Positions 32,306-41,372 of a stretch of 64,000 nt of DNA are shown here, piece after piece (position 1 is the stretch's first letter; each line of letters opens with the position of its first letter). The notes below the pieces were generated by a model. The model worked only from the letters and a program-made list of their open reading frames with translations. It had not been told where the DNA came from and searched no databases. The position numbers and the translations under genes are program-made. Origin of the DNA: Kitasatospora xanthocidica (lineage in GTDB: Bacteria > Actinomycetota > Actinomycetes > Streptomycetales > Streptomycetaceae); assembly GCF_014656195.1 (NCBI RefSeq), contig NZ_BNBY01000006.1, positions 94,736 to 158,735 on the forward strand, given 5' to 3'.

Positions 32306-32788
32306 CCCCACGCGTCCCTCACCCCGCCTCTCGCCGCCGCGGCGACCACGTCCCGTACCCGCTCCCGTACCCCCGCGTGCGGCCTCGGCAGGCCGGCGGG
32401 AGCCCCCCGCGGCCTCGTCGTAGCCGTCCTGCGCCTCGGACACTCGGACCATCCTCACCGGAATTCGCCGGAATCGACAGACCCCCGCACGTCCGGCGTC
32501 CCTCCGGACGTGCTCCTTACCCGTCATGCGCCGCCGTACCCACTCGCGGGCCCTACCCACTCGTGGGCCGTACCCACTCGCGGCGCACAGCAGTCCTCTT
32601 CCACACCCCTGCACACAACGGGAGCGCTCGCGCACCCTGTGCACACAGTCTGACTGGTCCGTCCTCCGGAGCGCTCAGCGGCCCCGTCGGTACGGACTGT
32701 AGGGACAACCGTACAGACAACGGTGCCCGGATCATCGTTCCAGATGATCGGGTCCGACATGCAGAGGGCAAGGACACGATTTGAGACC
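32306..32788. other. Divergent upstream region of hemL
   Basis: No credible gene is seen in 480 bases. The stretch holds three 17-bp repeats (32536-32584), an inverted pair GTACGG/CCGTAC (32690-32714), and a hairpin GATCATC-N6-GATGATC (32730-32749) about 40 bases before hemL. Confidence 0.55.
32536..32584. repeat. Three tandem 17-bp repeats
   Basis: Units of GTACCCACTCGCGGGCC lie at 32536-32552 and 32553-32569 (two differences), with a third partial unit from 32570. Their position suggests either a regulatory array or neutral expansion. Confidence 0.75.
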
Positions 32789-34117
32789 ATGTCTCCCGTG
32801 AGCTACCCCTACGAAGCCCCCCAGTCCCAGTCGCTGTTCGATCGCGCCTCCGTGGTGACGCCCGGCGGCGTCAACTCCCCGGTGCGCGCCTTCCGCGCGG
32901 TCGGCGGCACGCCGCGCTTCATGGTGTCCGGTACCGGCCCCTACCTCACCGACGCCGACGGCCGCGAGTACGTCGACCTGGTGTGCTCGTGGGGTCCGAT
33001 GATCCTCGGCCACGCGCACCCCGCGGTGATCGACGCCGTCCAGCGGGCCGTCACCCTCGGCACCTCCTTCGGCACGCCCGGCCAGGGCGAGGTCGAGCTG
33101 GCCGAGGAGATCGTCGCCCGGGTCGCCCCGGTCGAGCAGGTCCGCCTGGTCTCCTCCGGCACCGAGGCCACCATGTCCGCGATCCGGCTGGCCCGCGGCT
33201 TCACCGGCCGGGCGAAGGTCGTGAAGTTCGCCGGCTGCTACCACGGTCACGTGGACGCCCTGCTGGCCGCCGCCGGTTCCGGCGTGGCCACCTTCGGCCT
33301 GCCGGACACCCCGGGCGTCACCGGCGCCCAGGCCGGCGACACCATCGTGCTGCCGTACAACGACCTGGCCGCCGTCGAGCGGGCCTTCGCGGCCCACCCG
33401 GGCGAGATCGCCTGCGTGATCACCGAGGCCTCGCCCGGCAACATGGGCGTCGTCCCACCGCTGCCCGGCTTCAACGCGGGCCTGGCCAAGGCCTGCCGGG
33501 AGAACGGCGCGCTGTTCATCTCCGACGAGGTGATGACCGGCTTCCGCGTCTCCAAGGCGGGCTGGTACGGCCTGGAGGCCGCGAACGAGGGCTGGGCCCC
33601 GGACCTGCTGACCTTCGGCAAGGTCATGGGCGGCGGCTTCCCGGCCGCGGCCTTCGGCGGCCGCGCCGACGTGATGGCCCACCTGGCCCCGGCCGGCCCG
33701 GTCTACCAGGCGGGCACCCTGTCCGGGAACCCGATCGCCACCGCGGCCGGCCTGGCCCAGCTGCGCGGCTGCACCGACGAGGTGTACGCGAGGGTGGACG
33801 AGGTCGCCGCCGAGGTCTCCGGCCTGGTCTCCGAGGCGCTGGCCAAGGAGGGCGTGGCGCACCGGCTGCAGACGGCCGGGAACATGTTCTCGGTGTTCTT
33901 CACCGAGGCCGCCGTGACGAACTACGACGAGGCGAAGACCCAGGAGGCGTACCGTTTCACCGCCTTCTTCCACGCGATGCTGGCCGAGGGCGTCTACCTG
34001 CCGCCGTCCGCCTTCGAGTCCTGGTTCGTCTCGGCGTCCCACGACGAGCGGGCGATCGAGCGGATCGCCGCCGCCCTGCCCGCCGCCGCGCGCGCCGCTG
34101 CCGCCGCCACGGCCTAG
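32789..34117 (+). CDS. hemL: Glutamate-1-semialdehyde 2,1-aminomutase
   Basis: HemL converts glutamate-1-semialdehyde to 5-aminolevulinate, between HemA and HemB. This 442-residue PLP class-III aminotransferase has the start motif [21 protein letters not shown], the [16 protein letters not shown] region, the PLP-contact [10 protein letters not shown], and the Schiff-base lysine in [14 protein letters not shown] 32789 is used; GTG 32798 in the same frame (MSYPYEAP) may be the true start. It lies 11 kb from hemACDB and is followed after 30 bases by a phosphatase gene. Confidence 0.95.
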   Translation: MSPVSYPYEAPQSQSLFDRASVVTPGGVNSPVRAFRAVGGTPRFMVSGTGPYLTDADGREYVDLVCSWGPMILGHAHPAVIDAVQRAVTLGTSFGTPGQGEVELAEEIVARVAPVEQVRLVSSGTEATMSAIRLARGFTGRAKVVKFAGCYHGHVDALLAAAGSGVATFGLPDTPGVTGAQAGDTIVLPYNDLAAVERAFAAHPGEIACVITEASPGNMGVVPPLPGFNAGLAKACRENGALFISDEVMTGFRVSKAGWYGLEAANEGWAPDLLTFGKVMGGGFPAAAFGGRADVMAHLAPAGPVYQAGTLSGNPIATAAGLAQLRGCTDEVYARVDEVAAEVSGLVSEALAKEGVAHRLQTAGNMFSVFFTEAAVTNYDEAKTQEAYRFTAFFHAMLAEGVYLPPSAFESWFVSASHDERAIERIAAALPAAARAAAAATA

Positions 34118-34147
34118 TCCACCCCGAGTCCCAGGAGCAGTCGAGAA

Positions 34148-34831
34148 GTGAGCGCCAAAGAGATCACCGTCGTCCACGTGATGCGGCACGGCGAGGTGCA
34201 CAACCCGGAGGGCGTCCTGTACGGGCGGCTGCCGGACTACCACCTGTCCGAGCTGGGCCGGCGGATGGCCGACCGGGTGGCCGAGGACCTGGCCGGCCGG
34301 GACATCACCCACGTGGTGGCCTCGCCGCTGGAGCGGGCCCAGGAGACCGCCGAGCCGATCGCCAAGGCGCACGGCCTGGACGTCGCGGCGGACGAGCGGC
34401 TGATCGAGGCGGAGAACGTCTTCGAGGGCAAGACCTTCGGGGTCGGCGACGGTTCGCTGCGCAACCCGGGGTACTGGAAGTACCTCACCAACCCGTTCAA
34501 GCCCTCCTGGGGCGAGCCGTACCTCGACCAGGTGGTGCGGATGATGGGCGCGCTCGGCGCGGCCCGGGACGCGGCGCGCGGGCACGAGGCGGTCTGTGTC
34601 AGCCACCAGCTGCCGATCTGGATCCTGCGGTCCTTCGTCGAGCGCCGCCGGCTGTGGCACGACCCGCGCAACCGGCAGTGCTCGCTGGCCTCGCTGACCA
34701 GCTTCACCTTCGAGGGCGACCGGATCGTCTCGGTCGGCTACCGCGAGCCGGCCCGCGACCTGCTGCCCGCGCACCTGGTGGGCAAGGGCCGCAAGGGCGA
34801 CAAGCCGGTGGGCAAGAGCTTCGGCGCGTAG
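34148..34831 (+). CDS. Histidine phosphatase (phosphoglycerate mutase-like)
   Basis: The 227-residue protein belongs to the histidine phosphatase superfamily branch 1. The phosphorylated histidine lies in VMRHGEVHNPEG, a second catalytic region in SPLERAQETAE, and the second histidine in VCVSHQLPIWILR. The substrate is not predictable; broad-specificity phosphatases of this type are common. GTG 34148 has AGGAG upstream. It is probably cotranscribed with hemL and is followed by a strong terminator. Confidence 0.9.
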   Translation: MSAKEITVVHVMRHGEVHNPEGVLYGRLPDYHLSELGRRMADRVAEDLAGRDITHVVASPLERAQETAEPIAKAHGLDVAADERLIEAENVFEGKTFGVGDGSLRNPGYWKYLTNPFKPSWGEPYLDQVVRMMGALGAARDAARGHEAVCVSHQLPIWILRSFVERRRLWHDPRNRQCSLASLTSFTFEGDRIVSVGYREPARDLLPAHLVGKGRKGDKPVGKSFGA

Positions 34832-34875
34832 GGCCTGTCGCTGGTCCGCCGCACGGCCCGTAAGCGGTGCGTAAG

Positions 34876-34921
34876 TATGACTTCGGGTCACCTGGCGAGC
34901 GCCGGGTGACCCGAAGTCGTA
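34876..34921 (+). terminator. 20-bp terminator hairpin
   Basis: A stem of about 20 bp (34876-34895 with 34902-34921, with two G-U pairs) and a six-base loop separate the phosphatase gene from the cytochrome c maturation operon. No U-tract follows, as usual in actinomycetes. Confidence 0.85.
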
Positions 34922-34996
34922 GCAGGTCAGCGGGGGTGCGACGCGCAAGGCAGGACCCCCCCGAACCTGCCCGGAACTCCATGCGAAACTTTTCAC

Positions 34997-35614
34997 ATGT
35001 CTGCCATGACGCGCCCCCGTCCCCGTGTCGCCGCAGCCGCCGTCGCCACCGCCGCGGCCGCCGCGCTCGCCCTCACCGGCTGCTCCTCCTCGGGTTCGTC
35101 CGCCGGCGGCGAGGGCCAGGTCGGCTTCGTCACGGTCAAGGGCACCAACCTGTCGACGGCGGACGCCGGGAAGCGCGGGGACGCGCCGGACATCTCCGGG
35201 GAGACCCTGGAGGGGAGCCAGACCAAGCTCTCCGACTACCGGGGCAAGGTCGTCGTGCTGAACGTCTGGGGCTCCTGGTGCGGCCCGTGCCGGGCCGAGG
35301 CGAAGAGCCTGCAGGCCGTCGCGGACAAGTACAAGGACCAGGGCGTCCAGTTCCTCGGCGTCAACACCCGGGACACCGAGAAGGGCAACGCCGTCCGCTT
35401 CGAGCAGGAGCAGGGCGTCAACTACCCGAGCATCTTCGACCCGGCCGGCACCCAGCTGCTCAAGTTCCCCAAGGGCAGCCTCAACCCCCAGTCGATCCCG
35501 ACCACCCTGATCGTCGACCGCGACGGCAAGCTGGCCGCCCGCGCCGTCGGCGGCACCACGCAGGACGCGCTGGAGTCGATCCTGCAGCCGGTGGTCGCGG
35601 AGCAGAAGCAGTGA
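34997..35614 (+). CDS. TlpA/ResA-like thioredoxin lipoprotein
   Basis: The 205-residue protein has a lipoprotein signal (VATAAAAALALTGCSSSG, lipidated cysteine near residue 28) and an extracytoplasmic thioredoxin domain. The active site is VVLNVWGSWCGPCRAEAKSL and the cis-proline is in SIPTTLIVDRDG. It is expected to reduce apocytochrome c haem-binding cysteines on the outer membrane face, as ResA does. It is the first gene of a tlpA-ccdA-resB-ccsB operon and overlaps ccdA by four bases. Confidence 0.93.
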   Translation: MSAMTRPRPRVAAAAVATAAAAALALTGCSSSGSSAGGEGQVGFVTVKGTNLSTADAGKRGDAPDISGETLEGSQTKLSDYRGKVVVLNVWGSWCGPCRAEAKSLQAVADKYKDQGVQFLGVNTRDTEKGNAVRFEQEQGVNYPSIFDPAGTQLLKFPKGSLNPQSIPTTLIVDRDGKLAARAVGGTTQDALESILQPVVAEQKQ

Positions 35615-36384
35615 GCCTGCCGCAGCAGCTCGCCGACAACACCGGCACCCTCCAGAGCGGAGCGCTGCTGGTGGCCGCGCCGATCGCGGTGGCCGCCGGC
35701 CTGGTGTCGTTCTTCTCCCCCTGCGTGCTGCCGCTCGTCCCCGGCTACCTGTCGTACGTCACCGGCTTCTCCGCCGCCGACCTCGCGGACGCGCGCGGCG
35801 CGCGGCGCGGCCGGATGCTGCTCGGGGCGACGCTGTTCATCCTCGGCTTCACCGCCGTGTTCGTCTCGGGCGGGGCGCTGTTCGGCCAGTTCGGCGACAC
35901 CCTCCAGGAGCACAAGCGGGTCATCTCGATGGTGCTCGGGTCGGTGACGATCGTGATGGGCCTCGCCTTCATGGGTCTCGTCCCCGGCCTGAGCATGCGT
36001 GAGGTGCGCTCCCACCGCCGGCCGGCGGTCGGCCTGCTCGGTGCCCCGCTGCTCGGCGTGGTCTTCGGCGTCGGCTGGACGCCGTGCATCGGCCCGACCC
36101 TGGCGACCGTCCAGAACCTGGCCCTGAACCAGGCCGACGCCGAGCGCGGCGCGCTGCTGATGACGTTCTACTGCCTCGGCCTCGGCGTACCGTTCATCGT
36201 GGCCGCGGTGGCCTTCCGTCGGGCGCTGGGCGCCTTCGGCTGGGTCAAGCGGCACTACCCGCTGGTGATGCGGATCGGCGGCGGCATGCTCGTCGCGGTC
36301 GGCCTGCTGCTCGTCACCGGGATCTGGGACTCCATGATGAGCCAGCTGCAGTCCTGGACCGCCGACTTCCAGATCGGAATCTGA
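35611..36384 (+). CDS. ccdA: Cytochrome c biogenesis protein CcdA
   Basis: The 257-residue protein has six membrane segments. CcdA carries electrons from cytoplasmic thioredoxin to ResA-type thioredoxins. The two membrane-embedded redox cysteines are visible in FFSPCVLPLVPGYLSYVTG and VGWTPCIGPTLATVQ, which are the family signatures. The GTG start overlaps the tlpA stop (GTGA), and resB starts three bases after its own stop. Tight coupling supports its role in cytochrome c maturation. Confidence 0.94.
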   Translation: MSLPQQLADNTGTLQSGALLVAAPIAVAAGLVSFFSPCVLPLVPGYLSYVTGFSAADLADARGARRGRMLLGATLFILGFTAVFVSGGALFGQFGDTLQEHKRVISMVLGSVTIVMGLAFMGLVPGLSMREVRSHRRPAVGLLGAPLLGVVFGVGWTPCIGPTLATVQNLALNQADAERGALLMTFYCLGLGVPFIVAAVAFRRALGAFGWVKRHYPLVMRIGGGMLVAVGLLLVTGIWDSMMSQLQSWTADFQIGI

Positions 36385-36387
36385 CCC

Positions 36388-38184
36388 GTGAGCAACACCA
36401 CGACCGAGACCGAGCAGCCCCCGGCGCCGGACGACACCGCCGCCGAGCGGCTCAGCACCGCGCCGGTCGAGTCCGACGGGCCGACCGGCATAGGGGTGCT
36501 CGGCTGGGCGCGCTGGATGTGGCGTCAGCTGACCTCGATGCGGGTCGCGCTGGTCCTGCTCTTCCTGCTCTCGCTGGCCGCCATCCCCGGCTCGCTGATC
36601 CCGCAGTACCAGAACGGCCAAGGGCAGCTGAAGGTCGAGGCCTGGAAGGCGCAGCACGGCACCGTCGCGCCGGTCTACGAGAAGCTCCAGCTGTTCGACG
36701 TCTACAGCTCGGTCTGGTTCTCCGCGATCTACATCCTGCTGTTCCTCTCGCTGGCCGGCTGCATCGTCCCGCGCACCTGGCAGTTCGTCGGCGTGCTGCG
36801 CGCCCAGCCGCCGGCCGCGCCGCGCAACCTGACCCGGATGCCGGTGCACGCCGCCTGGCGCACCGCGGCGGACCCCGACGCGGTGAACGCCGCCGCCCAC
36901 CGGCTGCTGCGCAAGCGCGGCTTCCGCGCGAACCTGTCCGGCGGCGCGGTGGCCGCCGAGAAGGGCTACCTGCGCGAGGTCGGCAACCTGCTCTTCCACC
37001 TGTCGCTGTTCGCGCTGCTCGGCGGTTTCGCCTGGGCCAGCCTGGCCTCGGGCACCGGCGGCAAGCTGATGGTCGAGGGCGAGGCCTACTCCAACACCAT
37101 CACCCAGCTCGACGACTTCAACGGCACCCGGTTCTACGGCAACCAGGACCTCGACCCGTTCTACCTGAAGCTGGACACCTTCACCGCGAAGTTCCAGTCC
37201 AGCGGCTCCCAGATCGGCGCCGCCCGGCAGTTCACCGCGAACGTCGAGTACGCGGCCGGCAGTGACACGTCGAAGCTGAAGAAGTCCACGATCGAGGTCA
37301 ACCACCCGCTGGAGATCGGCGGCAGCAAGGTCTACCTGATCGGCCACGGCTTCGCCCCGGTGGTCACCGTCCGCAACGCCAAGGGCGACGTCGTCTACAG
37401 CGGCGCCACGCCGTTCCTGCCGCAGGACGGCAATCAGACCTCCACCGGTGTCGTGAAGGTCTCCGACTACGGCCAGAAGGACGGCCAGCGGACCCAGCTC
37501 GGCTTCAGCGGCTTCTTCCTGCCGACCGCGCCGGTCAGCTTCGAGGGCACCGGTCCGGTCTCGCTGTTCCCGGACGACGCGGCGCCGGAGCTGGTGCTGA
37601 ACGCCTACGCGGGCGACCTGGGCACCGACTCCGGGCTCCCGCAGAACATCTACCAGCTCAACCTGCGGAAGATGACCCAGCTGACCCAGGACGGCCAGCC
37701 CGCCAAGGTCCGGCTCAAGCCCGGCCAGGCCTGGGAGCTCCCGGACGGCTACGGCAGCGTCACCTTCGAGGGCTACAAGCGCTGGGCCAGCTTCGACGTC
37801 TCGCACCGCCCGGGCAACGTGATCGCCCTGACCGGCGGCGTGCTGGCGATCCTCGGCCTGATCGGCTCGCTGTTCATCCAGCGCCGCCGGATCTGGGTGC
37901 GGGCGGTCGCCCTCCCGGGCGGCGGCACCCAGGTGGAGCTGGCCGGGCTGGGCCGCAGCGAGTCGGCGAAGATCGCCGAGGAGCTGGCCGAACTCGCGGT
38001 GGACCTCCAGGACGACGCGCCCGCCTCCGAGGAGGAGGACGCCCCCGGTTCAGCCGAGGACGACGTGCCTTCCGCCGAGGAGGACACCCCCGCCGCCGCG
38101 GCGGAGGACACCGCGGCACCCGACGACTCCGAGGCCGAGGCCTCAGCCCCCGCAGTCCCTGCCGACCAGAACTCCAAGGAGTAG
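36388..38184 (+). CDS. resB: Cytochrome c biogenesis protein ResB (Ccs1)
   Basis: The 598-residue protein has three N-terminal membrane segments (near residues 50-70, 110-130 and 205-225), a large extracytoplasmic domain and a fourth segment near residue 475 (VIALTGGVLAILGLIGSLFI). Family motifs include SLIPQYQNGQ and LFHLSLFALLGGFAW. With CcsA/CcsB it forms the System II haem delivery and ligation complex. The last 60 residues are an Ala/Asp/Glu-rich acidic low-complexity tail of unknown role. CcsB follows after three bases. Confidence 0.93.
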   Translation: MSNTTTETEQPPAPDDTAAERLSTAPVESDGPTGIGVLGWARWMWRQLTSMRVALVLLFLLSLAAIPGSLIPQYQNGQGQLKVEAWKAQHGTVAPVYEKLQLFDVYSSVWFSAIYILLFLSLAGCIVPRTWQFVGVLRAQPPAAPRNLTRMPVHAAWRTAADPDAVNAAAHRLLRKRGFRANLSGGAVAAEKGYLREVGNLLFHLSLFALLGGFAWASLASGTGGKLMVEGEAYSNTITQLDDFNGTRFYGNQDLDPFYLKLDTFTAKFQSSGSQIGAARQFTANVEYAAGSDTSKLKKSTIEVNHPLEIGGSKVYLIGHGFAPVVTVRNAKGDVVYSGATPFLPQDGNQTSTGVVKVSDYGQKDGQRTQLGFSGFFLPTAPVSFEGTGPVSLFPDDAAPELVLNAYAGDLGTDSGLPQNIYQLNLRKMTQLTQDGQPAKVRLKPGQAWELPDGYGSVTFEGYKRWASFDVSHRPGNVIALTGGVLAILGLIGSLFIQRRRIWVRAVALPGGGTQVELAGLGRSESAKIAEELAELAVDLQDDAPASEEEDAPGSAEDDVPSAEEDTPAAAAEDTAAPDDSEAEASAPAVPADQNSKE

Positions 38185-38187
38185 ACG

Positions 38188-39318
38188 GTGCAACTCGCCT
38201 CGGCGGTCGACCCACAGCTGGCCGACCTCTCCAACAAGCTGATCTATTCGGCGATGGTGGTCTACACGCTCGCCATGTTCGCCCACATGATCGAGTGGAC
38301 CTTCGGCAGCAAGGGCGCCGTCGCCGTCCGCTCGAAGGAACAGTCGGGCAGCCTGGGCGAGGCCGTCGCCGCGGCCGGGAAGAAGGCCGCGAAGAAGGTC
38401 ACGGTCACCGTGGCCGCGGCCGGCGGCGGCACCACCACGCTCACCCGCACCGCGGTCGCGGGCGAGGGCGCGACGGTGGTCACCAGCGGGCGCGGCGCCG
38501 AGGAGGAGGACGGCCCGGGCGCGGCCGGCACCAGCGAGAAGGCCGACCTGGCCGGGCGGATCGCGGTCTCCCTCACCGTGCTGGCGCTGATGCTGCACGG
38601 CGGCGGCATCATCACCCGCGGCCTGTCGGTGTCCCGCTGGCCGTGGGGCAACATGTACGAGTTCTCCTGCGCCTTCGCCTTCGCGATGGCGGCCGCGTAC
38701 CTGGTGCTGCTGGCCGCGCGGAAGAAGGTCCGCTGGCTCGGCCTGCCGGTCGTCCTGGCGGTGCTGCTGACCCTGGGCATCGCCACCACGGTGCTGTACA
38801 CCGACTCCGACCAGCTCGTCCCGGCGCTGCACTCGCCGTGGCTGGCGATCCACGTCTCCACCGCGATCTTCTGCGGCGGCGCGTTCTACGCCGCGTTCAT
38901 CGCCACGCTGCTGTACCTGGGCAAGGACTCCTTCGAGAAGCGGGCCGCGGCCGGCCTGGCCACCGGATCGCTGGGCACCCCGGCGTCGGTCTGGCAGCGC
39001 CTGCCCGCCGCGTCGACCTTCGACAAGCTGTCGTACCGGATCAACGCGCTGGTCTTCCCGCTGTGGACGTTCACCATCATCGCGGGCGCGATCTGGGCCG
39101 AGGCGGCCTGGGGCAAGTACTGGGAGTGGGACCCGAAGGAGACCTGGTCGTTCATCACCTGGGTCGCCTACGCCTGCTACCTGCACGCCCGCGCGACGGC
39201 CGGCTGGAGGGGCCGCAAGGCCGCCTACCTGGCGCTGGCGGCCTTCGCCTGCTGGCTCTTCAACTACTACGGCGTGAACATCTTCGTCACCGGCAAGCAC
39301 TCGTACGCGGGGATCTGA
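38188..39318 (+). CDS. ccsB: Cytochrome c biogenesis protein CcsB (CcsA family)
   Basis: The 376-residue protein has about eight membrane segments. It carries the haem-handling WWD-type motif (AAWGKYWEWDPKETWSFITW) and histidines in YTLAMFAHMIEWTF and LHSPWLAIHVSTA that probably ligate haem. Between the first and second segments lies an actinobacterial insertion of about 75 residues rich in Ala, Gly, Thr and Lys. It is the last gene of the System II operon. GTG 38188 follows resB directly. Confidence 0.93.
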   Translation: MQLASAVDPQLADLSNKLIYSAMVVYTLAMFAHMIEWTFGSKGAVAVRSKEQSGSLGEAVAAAGKKAAKKVTVTVAAAGGGTTTLTRTAVAGEGATVVTSGRGAEEEDGPGAAGTSEKADLAGRIAVSLTVLALMLHGGGIITRGLSVSRWPWGNMYEFSCAFAFAMAAAYLVLLAARKKVRWLGLPVVLAVLLTLGIATTVLYTDSDQLVPALHSPWLAIHVSTAIFCGGAFYAAFIATLLYLGKDSFEKRAAAGLATGSLGTPASVWQRLPAASTFDKLSYRINALVFPLWTFTIIAGAIWAEAAWGKYWEWDPKETWSFITWVAYACYLHARATAGWRGRKAAYLALAAFACWLFNYYGVNIFVTGKHSYAGI

Positions 39319-39370
39319 CCGGGGCGCGACCACCCACCGGCCCGGCATTCCACAGGGGGTAGCCGGGCCC

Positions 39371-39432
39371 GGGCTTGTCTCCCGAGTTTTGTCGGATCAG
39401 GCGGGCCCGGCAAGGACCCGGGAGACGAGCCC
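39371..39432 (+). terminator. Long inverted repeat after ccsB
   Basis: GGGCTTGTCTCCCG (39371-39384) pairs with CGGGAGACGAGCCC (39419-39432) at 13 of 14 positions plus one G-U, with a 34-base spacer. It is probably the operon terminator, or alternatively an operator for the small gene at 39507. Confidence 0.5.
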
Positions 39433-39506
39433 TGGGTGTGACAGGGGTAGTTCGTGCCGGCCGCGTCCGCGCCGGTACGGGGAGGAACTGAGGAGGAAAT
39501 CGCGCA

Positions 39507-39914
39507 ATGGAGTGCGACGAGGTCATGCTGACCGTCCGAATCACCGCCGGAGAGCAGCTGCTGCTGCGCCGGCTCGCCCAGGGACACCGGAGCGACGTGT
39601 CCGAGGTGGTGGCGGACGCCCTGCTGGACATCATCCCCACGCTCAGCGCGCCGGGGGACGCCTACCGGCTGCTGGGCGCGCTCGCGATGCCGGCGCCGTG
39701 CGCCCTGACGGTCTGGCTGCCGACCCCGCTGGCGGACCTGCTGGTGCCCGGCGCGGCCCGGATCGCGCAGATCACCGACGTCCGGATCGAGTCGGCCAGC
39801 GCCGCCCTGGGTGCGGCGCTGCGGCTCTGGCTGGCGCAGGACCCGGTCAGGCTGGCGGCCAACCTCAGCGTGATGCACGCCGGGCGGCCGTCGTCGGCGC
39901 TGGTGGCCGCCTGA
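39507..39914 (+). CDS. Hypothetical protein
   Basis: The protein has 135 residues without signal peptide or membrane segment. The N-terminal 45 residues (MLTVRITAGEQLLLRRLAQG, HRSDVSEVVADALLDII) could form a short strand followed by two helices. This is reminiscent of ribbon-helix-helix proteins, but the match is weak. The rest is Leu/Ala-rich and helical. It lies between the cytochrome c maturation operon and the butyrolactone locus and converges on the AfsA-like gene with a gap of 18 bases. No function is assigned. Confidence 0.65.
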   Translation: MECDEVMLTVRITAGEQLLLRRLAQGHRSDVSEVVADALLDIIPTLSAPGDAYRLLGALAMPAPCALTVWLPTPLADLLVPGAARIAQITDVRIESASAALGAALRLWLAQDPVRLAANLSVMHAGRPSSALVAA

Positions 39915-39932
39915 CGGCCCCCGGGGCGGGGT

Positions 39933-41024
39933 TCAGCTCGCCAGCGGCAGCCGGGTGCTGCCGAGGCCCGGCGCGGTGGGGCGGCCGTCGAGGGCGTCCC
40001 GCCGGGCCGGCGGCACCGTGGGGCCCTCGGCGGGCCCGTCCAGCGGCCCGTCCAGGGGCTCGGTGAGCAGCCGGCACTCGGCCGCCGTCCGCCCGTCCTG
40101 GACCAGCTGGACCCGTACGGGCAGCCGGCGGCCGTCCGCGGCCGGTTCGGGGACGGCCCGGACGAAGCAGGGGCGGTCCAGCTCTATGTAGTGGTCGAAG
40201 GAGGTCACCAGCTCGACCGGGACCACCGGTTCGGGGTGGCGCAGCCGTTGGGCGGCCTGCCGGGCGGCCTCCAGCACCAGCATCCCTGGCACGTGGTCCA
40301 GCTGGTGGTCGAACAGCACCGGGTGCGCGGCGTCGGCGCGCAGCAGCCAGGTGTCCGGCCGCAGGGTCGGGCTGAGCACCACGTCGGCGGGCTGGGCGCG
40401 GCCGACGAGTTCGGGCGCGGTGGGGGCCGGCGGCCGGGGCGGGGCGACGGCGTGCCGCGCGGGGCCGCGGAGCCGGGCGTACGAGGCGGGGCACAGGACG
40501 CGCAGCTGGCCCGAGCCGTGGCCGACCGGCCGGCCGTCCCGGGTGATCTCCGCGCGGATCCGCAGCGAGACCAGCCGGCCGTGCCGCATCCGGACGTCCT
40601 CGCAGCCGACGGCGAGCATCAGCGAGGCCGGGCCCGCGGCGACGGCCAGTCCGGGCAGGCCGGGCCCGTCGAGCGCGTAGGAGAGGTCCTCCATCACGAA
40701 GTGGTGGCCGCGCGGCACCCCGAACCCGGCGTGGCCGATCAGCAGCCCGGCCTGCCGGACGGTCTCGGCCATCAGCACCGGGTCGTGGTAGCGGTCGCCG
40801 GGCAGCCGGTAGAAGCCGTGCAGCCGGGGCCACTGGGCGCCGAGCAGGAAGTCGTACGGGCCGGTGGCCTGCCAGCCGGTGAGGAAGACCTCGGAGACCG
40901 AGGCGCGGTGCACCAGGTGCCGGGAGACGGTCCGGTCGTGGAAGTCGTAGCCGGAACCGGGGCCCTGGCCGGTTCCGGGGCGGGCGTACGCGCCGTGCGG
41001 GTCCGGCTCTACGATCGATGGCAT
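39933..41024 (-). CDS. AfsA/ScbA-type gamma-butyrolactone synthase
   Basis: The 363-residue protein has two AfsA repeats of the hot-dog fold. The first begins HRASVSEVFLTGWQATGPY and contains RYHDPVLMAETVRQAGLL. The second contains HPVLFDHQLDHVPGMLVLEA, AARQAAQRLRHPEPV and ELVTSFDHYIELDR. AfsA enzymes join a beta-ketoacyl chain to dihydroxyacetone phosphate to start gamma-butyrolactone hormone synthesis. ATG 41024 is preferred. It is divergent from a receptor gene, with ARE-like operators between them, as in scbA/scbR. Confidence 0.9.
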   Translation of the reverse strand: MPSIVEPDPHGAYARPGTGQGPGSGYDFHDRTVSRHLVHRASVSEVFLTGWQATGPYDFLLGAQWPRLHGFYRLPGDRYHDPVLMAETVRQAGLLIGHAGFGVPRGHHFVMEDLSYALDGPGLPGLAVAAGPASLMLAVGCEDVRMRHGRLVSLRIRAEITRDGRPVGHGSGQLRVLCPASYARLRGPARHAVAPPRPPAPTAPELVGRAQPADVVLSPTLRPDTWLLRADAAHPVLFDHQLDHVPGMLVLEAARQAAQRLRHPEPVVPVELVTSFDHYIELDRPCFVRAVPEPAADGRRLPVRVQLVQDGRTAAECRLLTEPLDGPLDGPAEGPTVPPARRDALDGRPTAPGLGSTRLPLAS

Positions 41025-41080
41025 GACTGGCCCCCGCTCCCAGGGTGTCGGTCGAGCGGCCGCCATGGACGCCCGAGCAA

Positions 41081-41106
41081 AACATACATACCACCCGGTT
41101 TGTGTT
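41081..41106. promoter_or_regulatory. ARE-like operator 1
   Basis: The left half AACATACATACC and right half CGGTTTGTGTT form an imperfect inverted repeat like the autoregulatory elements bound by butyrolactone receptors. It lies about 57 bases upstream of the AfsA-like start. Confidence 0.75.
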
Positions 41107-41250
41107 CGGCGACTGGGGTGCCCCGGTCGCACAGCCCGGCGCGTTCACGCTACCCGCCCCGTGGGCTGGGGCAATGCCCTACGGGGTACCGCAGACCTTG
41201 GGCGGGGGGTGGTCCCCGCTGGACGGCGGGGGCGAAGCAGGCGCTAGATT

Positions 41251-41275
41251 AGATACCAACCATGCGGTTTCGGTC
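41251..41275. promoter_or_regulatory. ARE-like operator 2
   Basis: The left half AGATACCAACC and right half CGGTTTCGGTC form an imperfect inverted repeat of ARE type, about 100 bases upstream of the receptor start at 41373. Its left part overlaps a possible -10 sequence. Confidence 0.65.
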
Positions 41276-41372
41276 GCGGCCGTCCGCATGCGAGCGCCGC
41301 TCCTGGCAGGGGGCGGGCCGACAACAGCCGGGCGGGGCGGGAATCGCGCCCGGCCGAGTCCGGAGGGGGCCA

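Larger units (their letters stand above)
41025..41372. other. Shared regulatory region of the butyrolactone synthase and receptor
   Basis: These 348 bases hold no gene. They contain two ARE-like operators (41081-41106 and 41251-41275) and a locally AT-richer patch around GCTAGATTAGATACC that could carry the receptor promoter. Confidence 0.7.

Noticed and set aside
31823..32644. Longer version (273 residues) of the hypothetical gene at 31823-32305
   Set aside because: The extra N-terminal part is Arg/Gly-rich without structure and overlaps the 17-bp tandem repeats. GTG 32305 has a better context.
32732..34996. Reverse-strand open frame of about 750 codons opposite hemL
   Set aside because: It mirrors the hemL and phosphatase genes, whose conserved motifs are certain. 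Its own protein is low-complexity.
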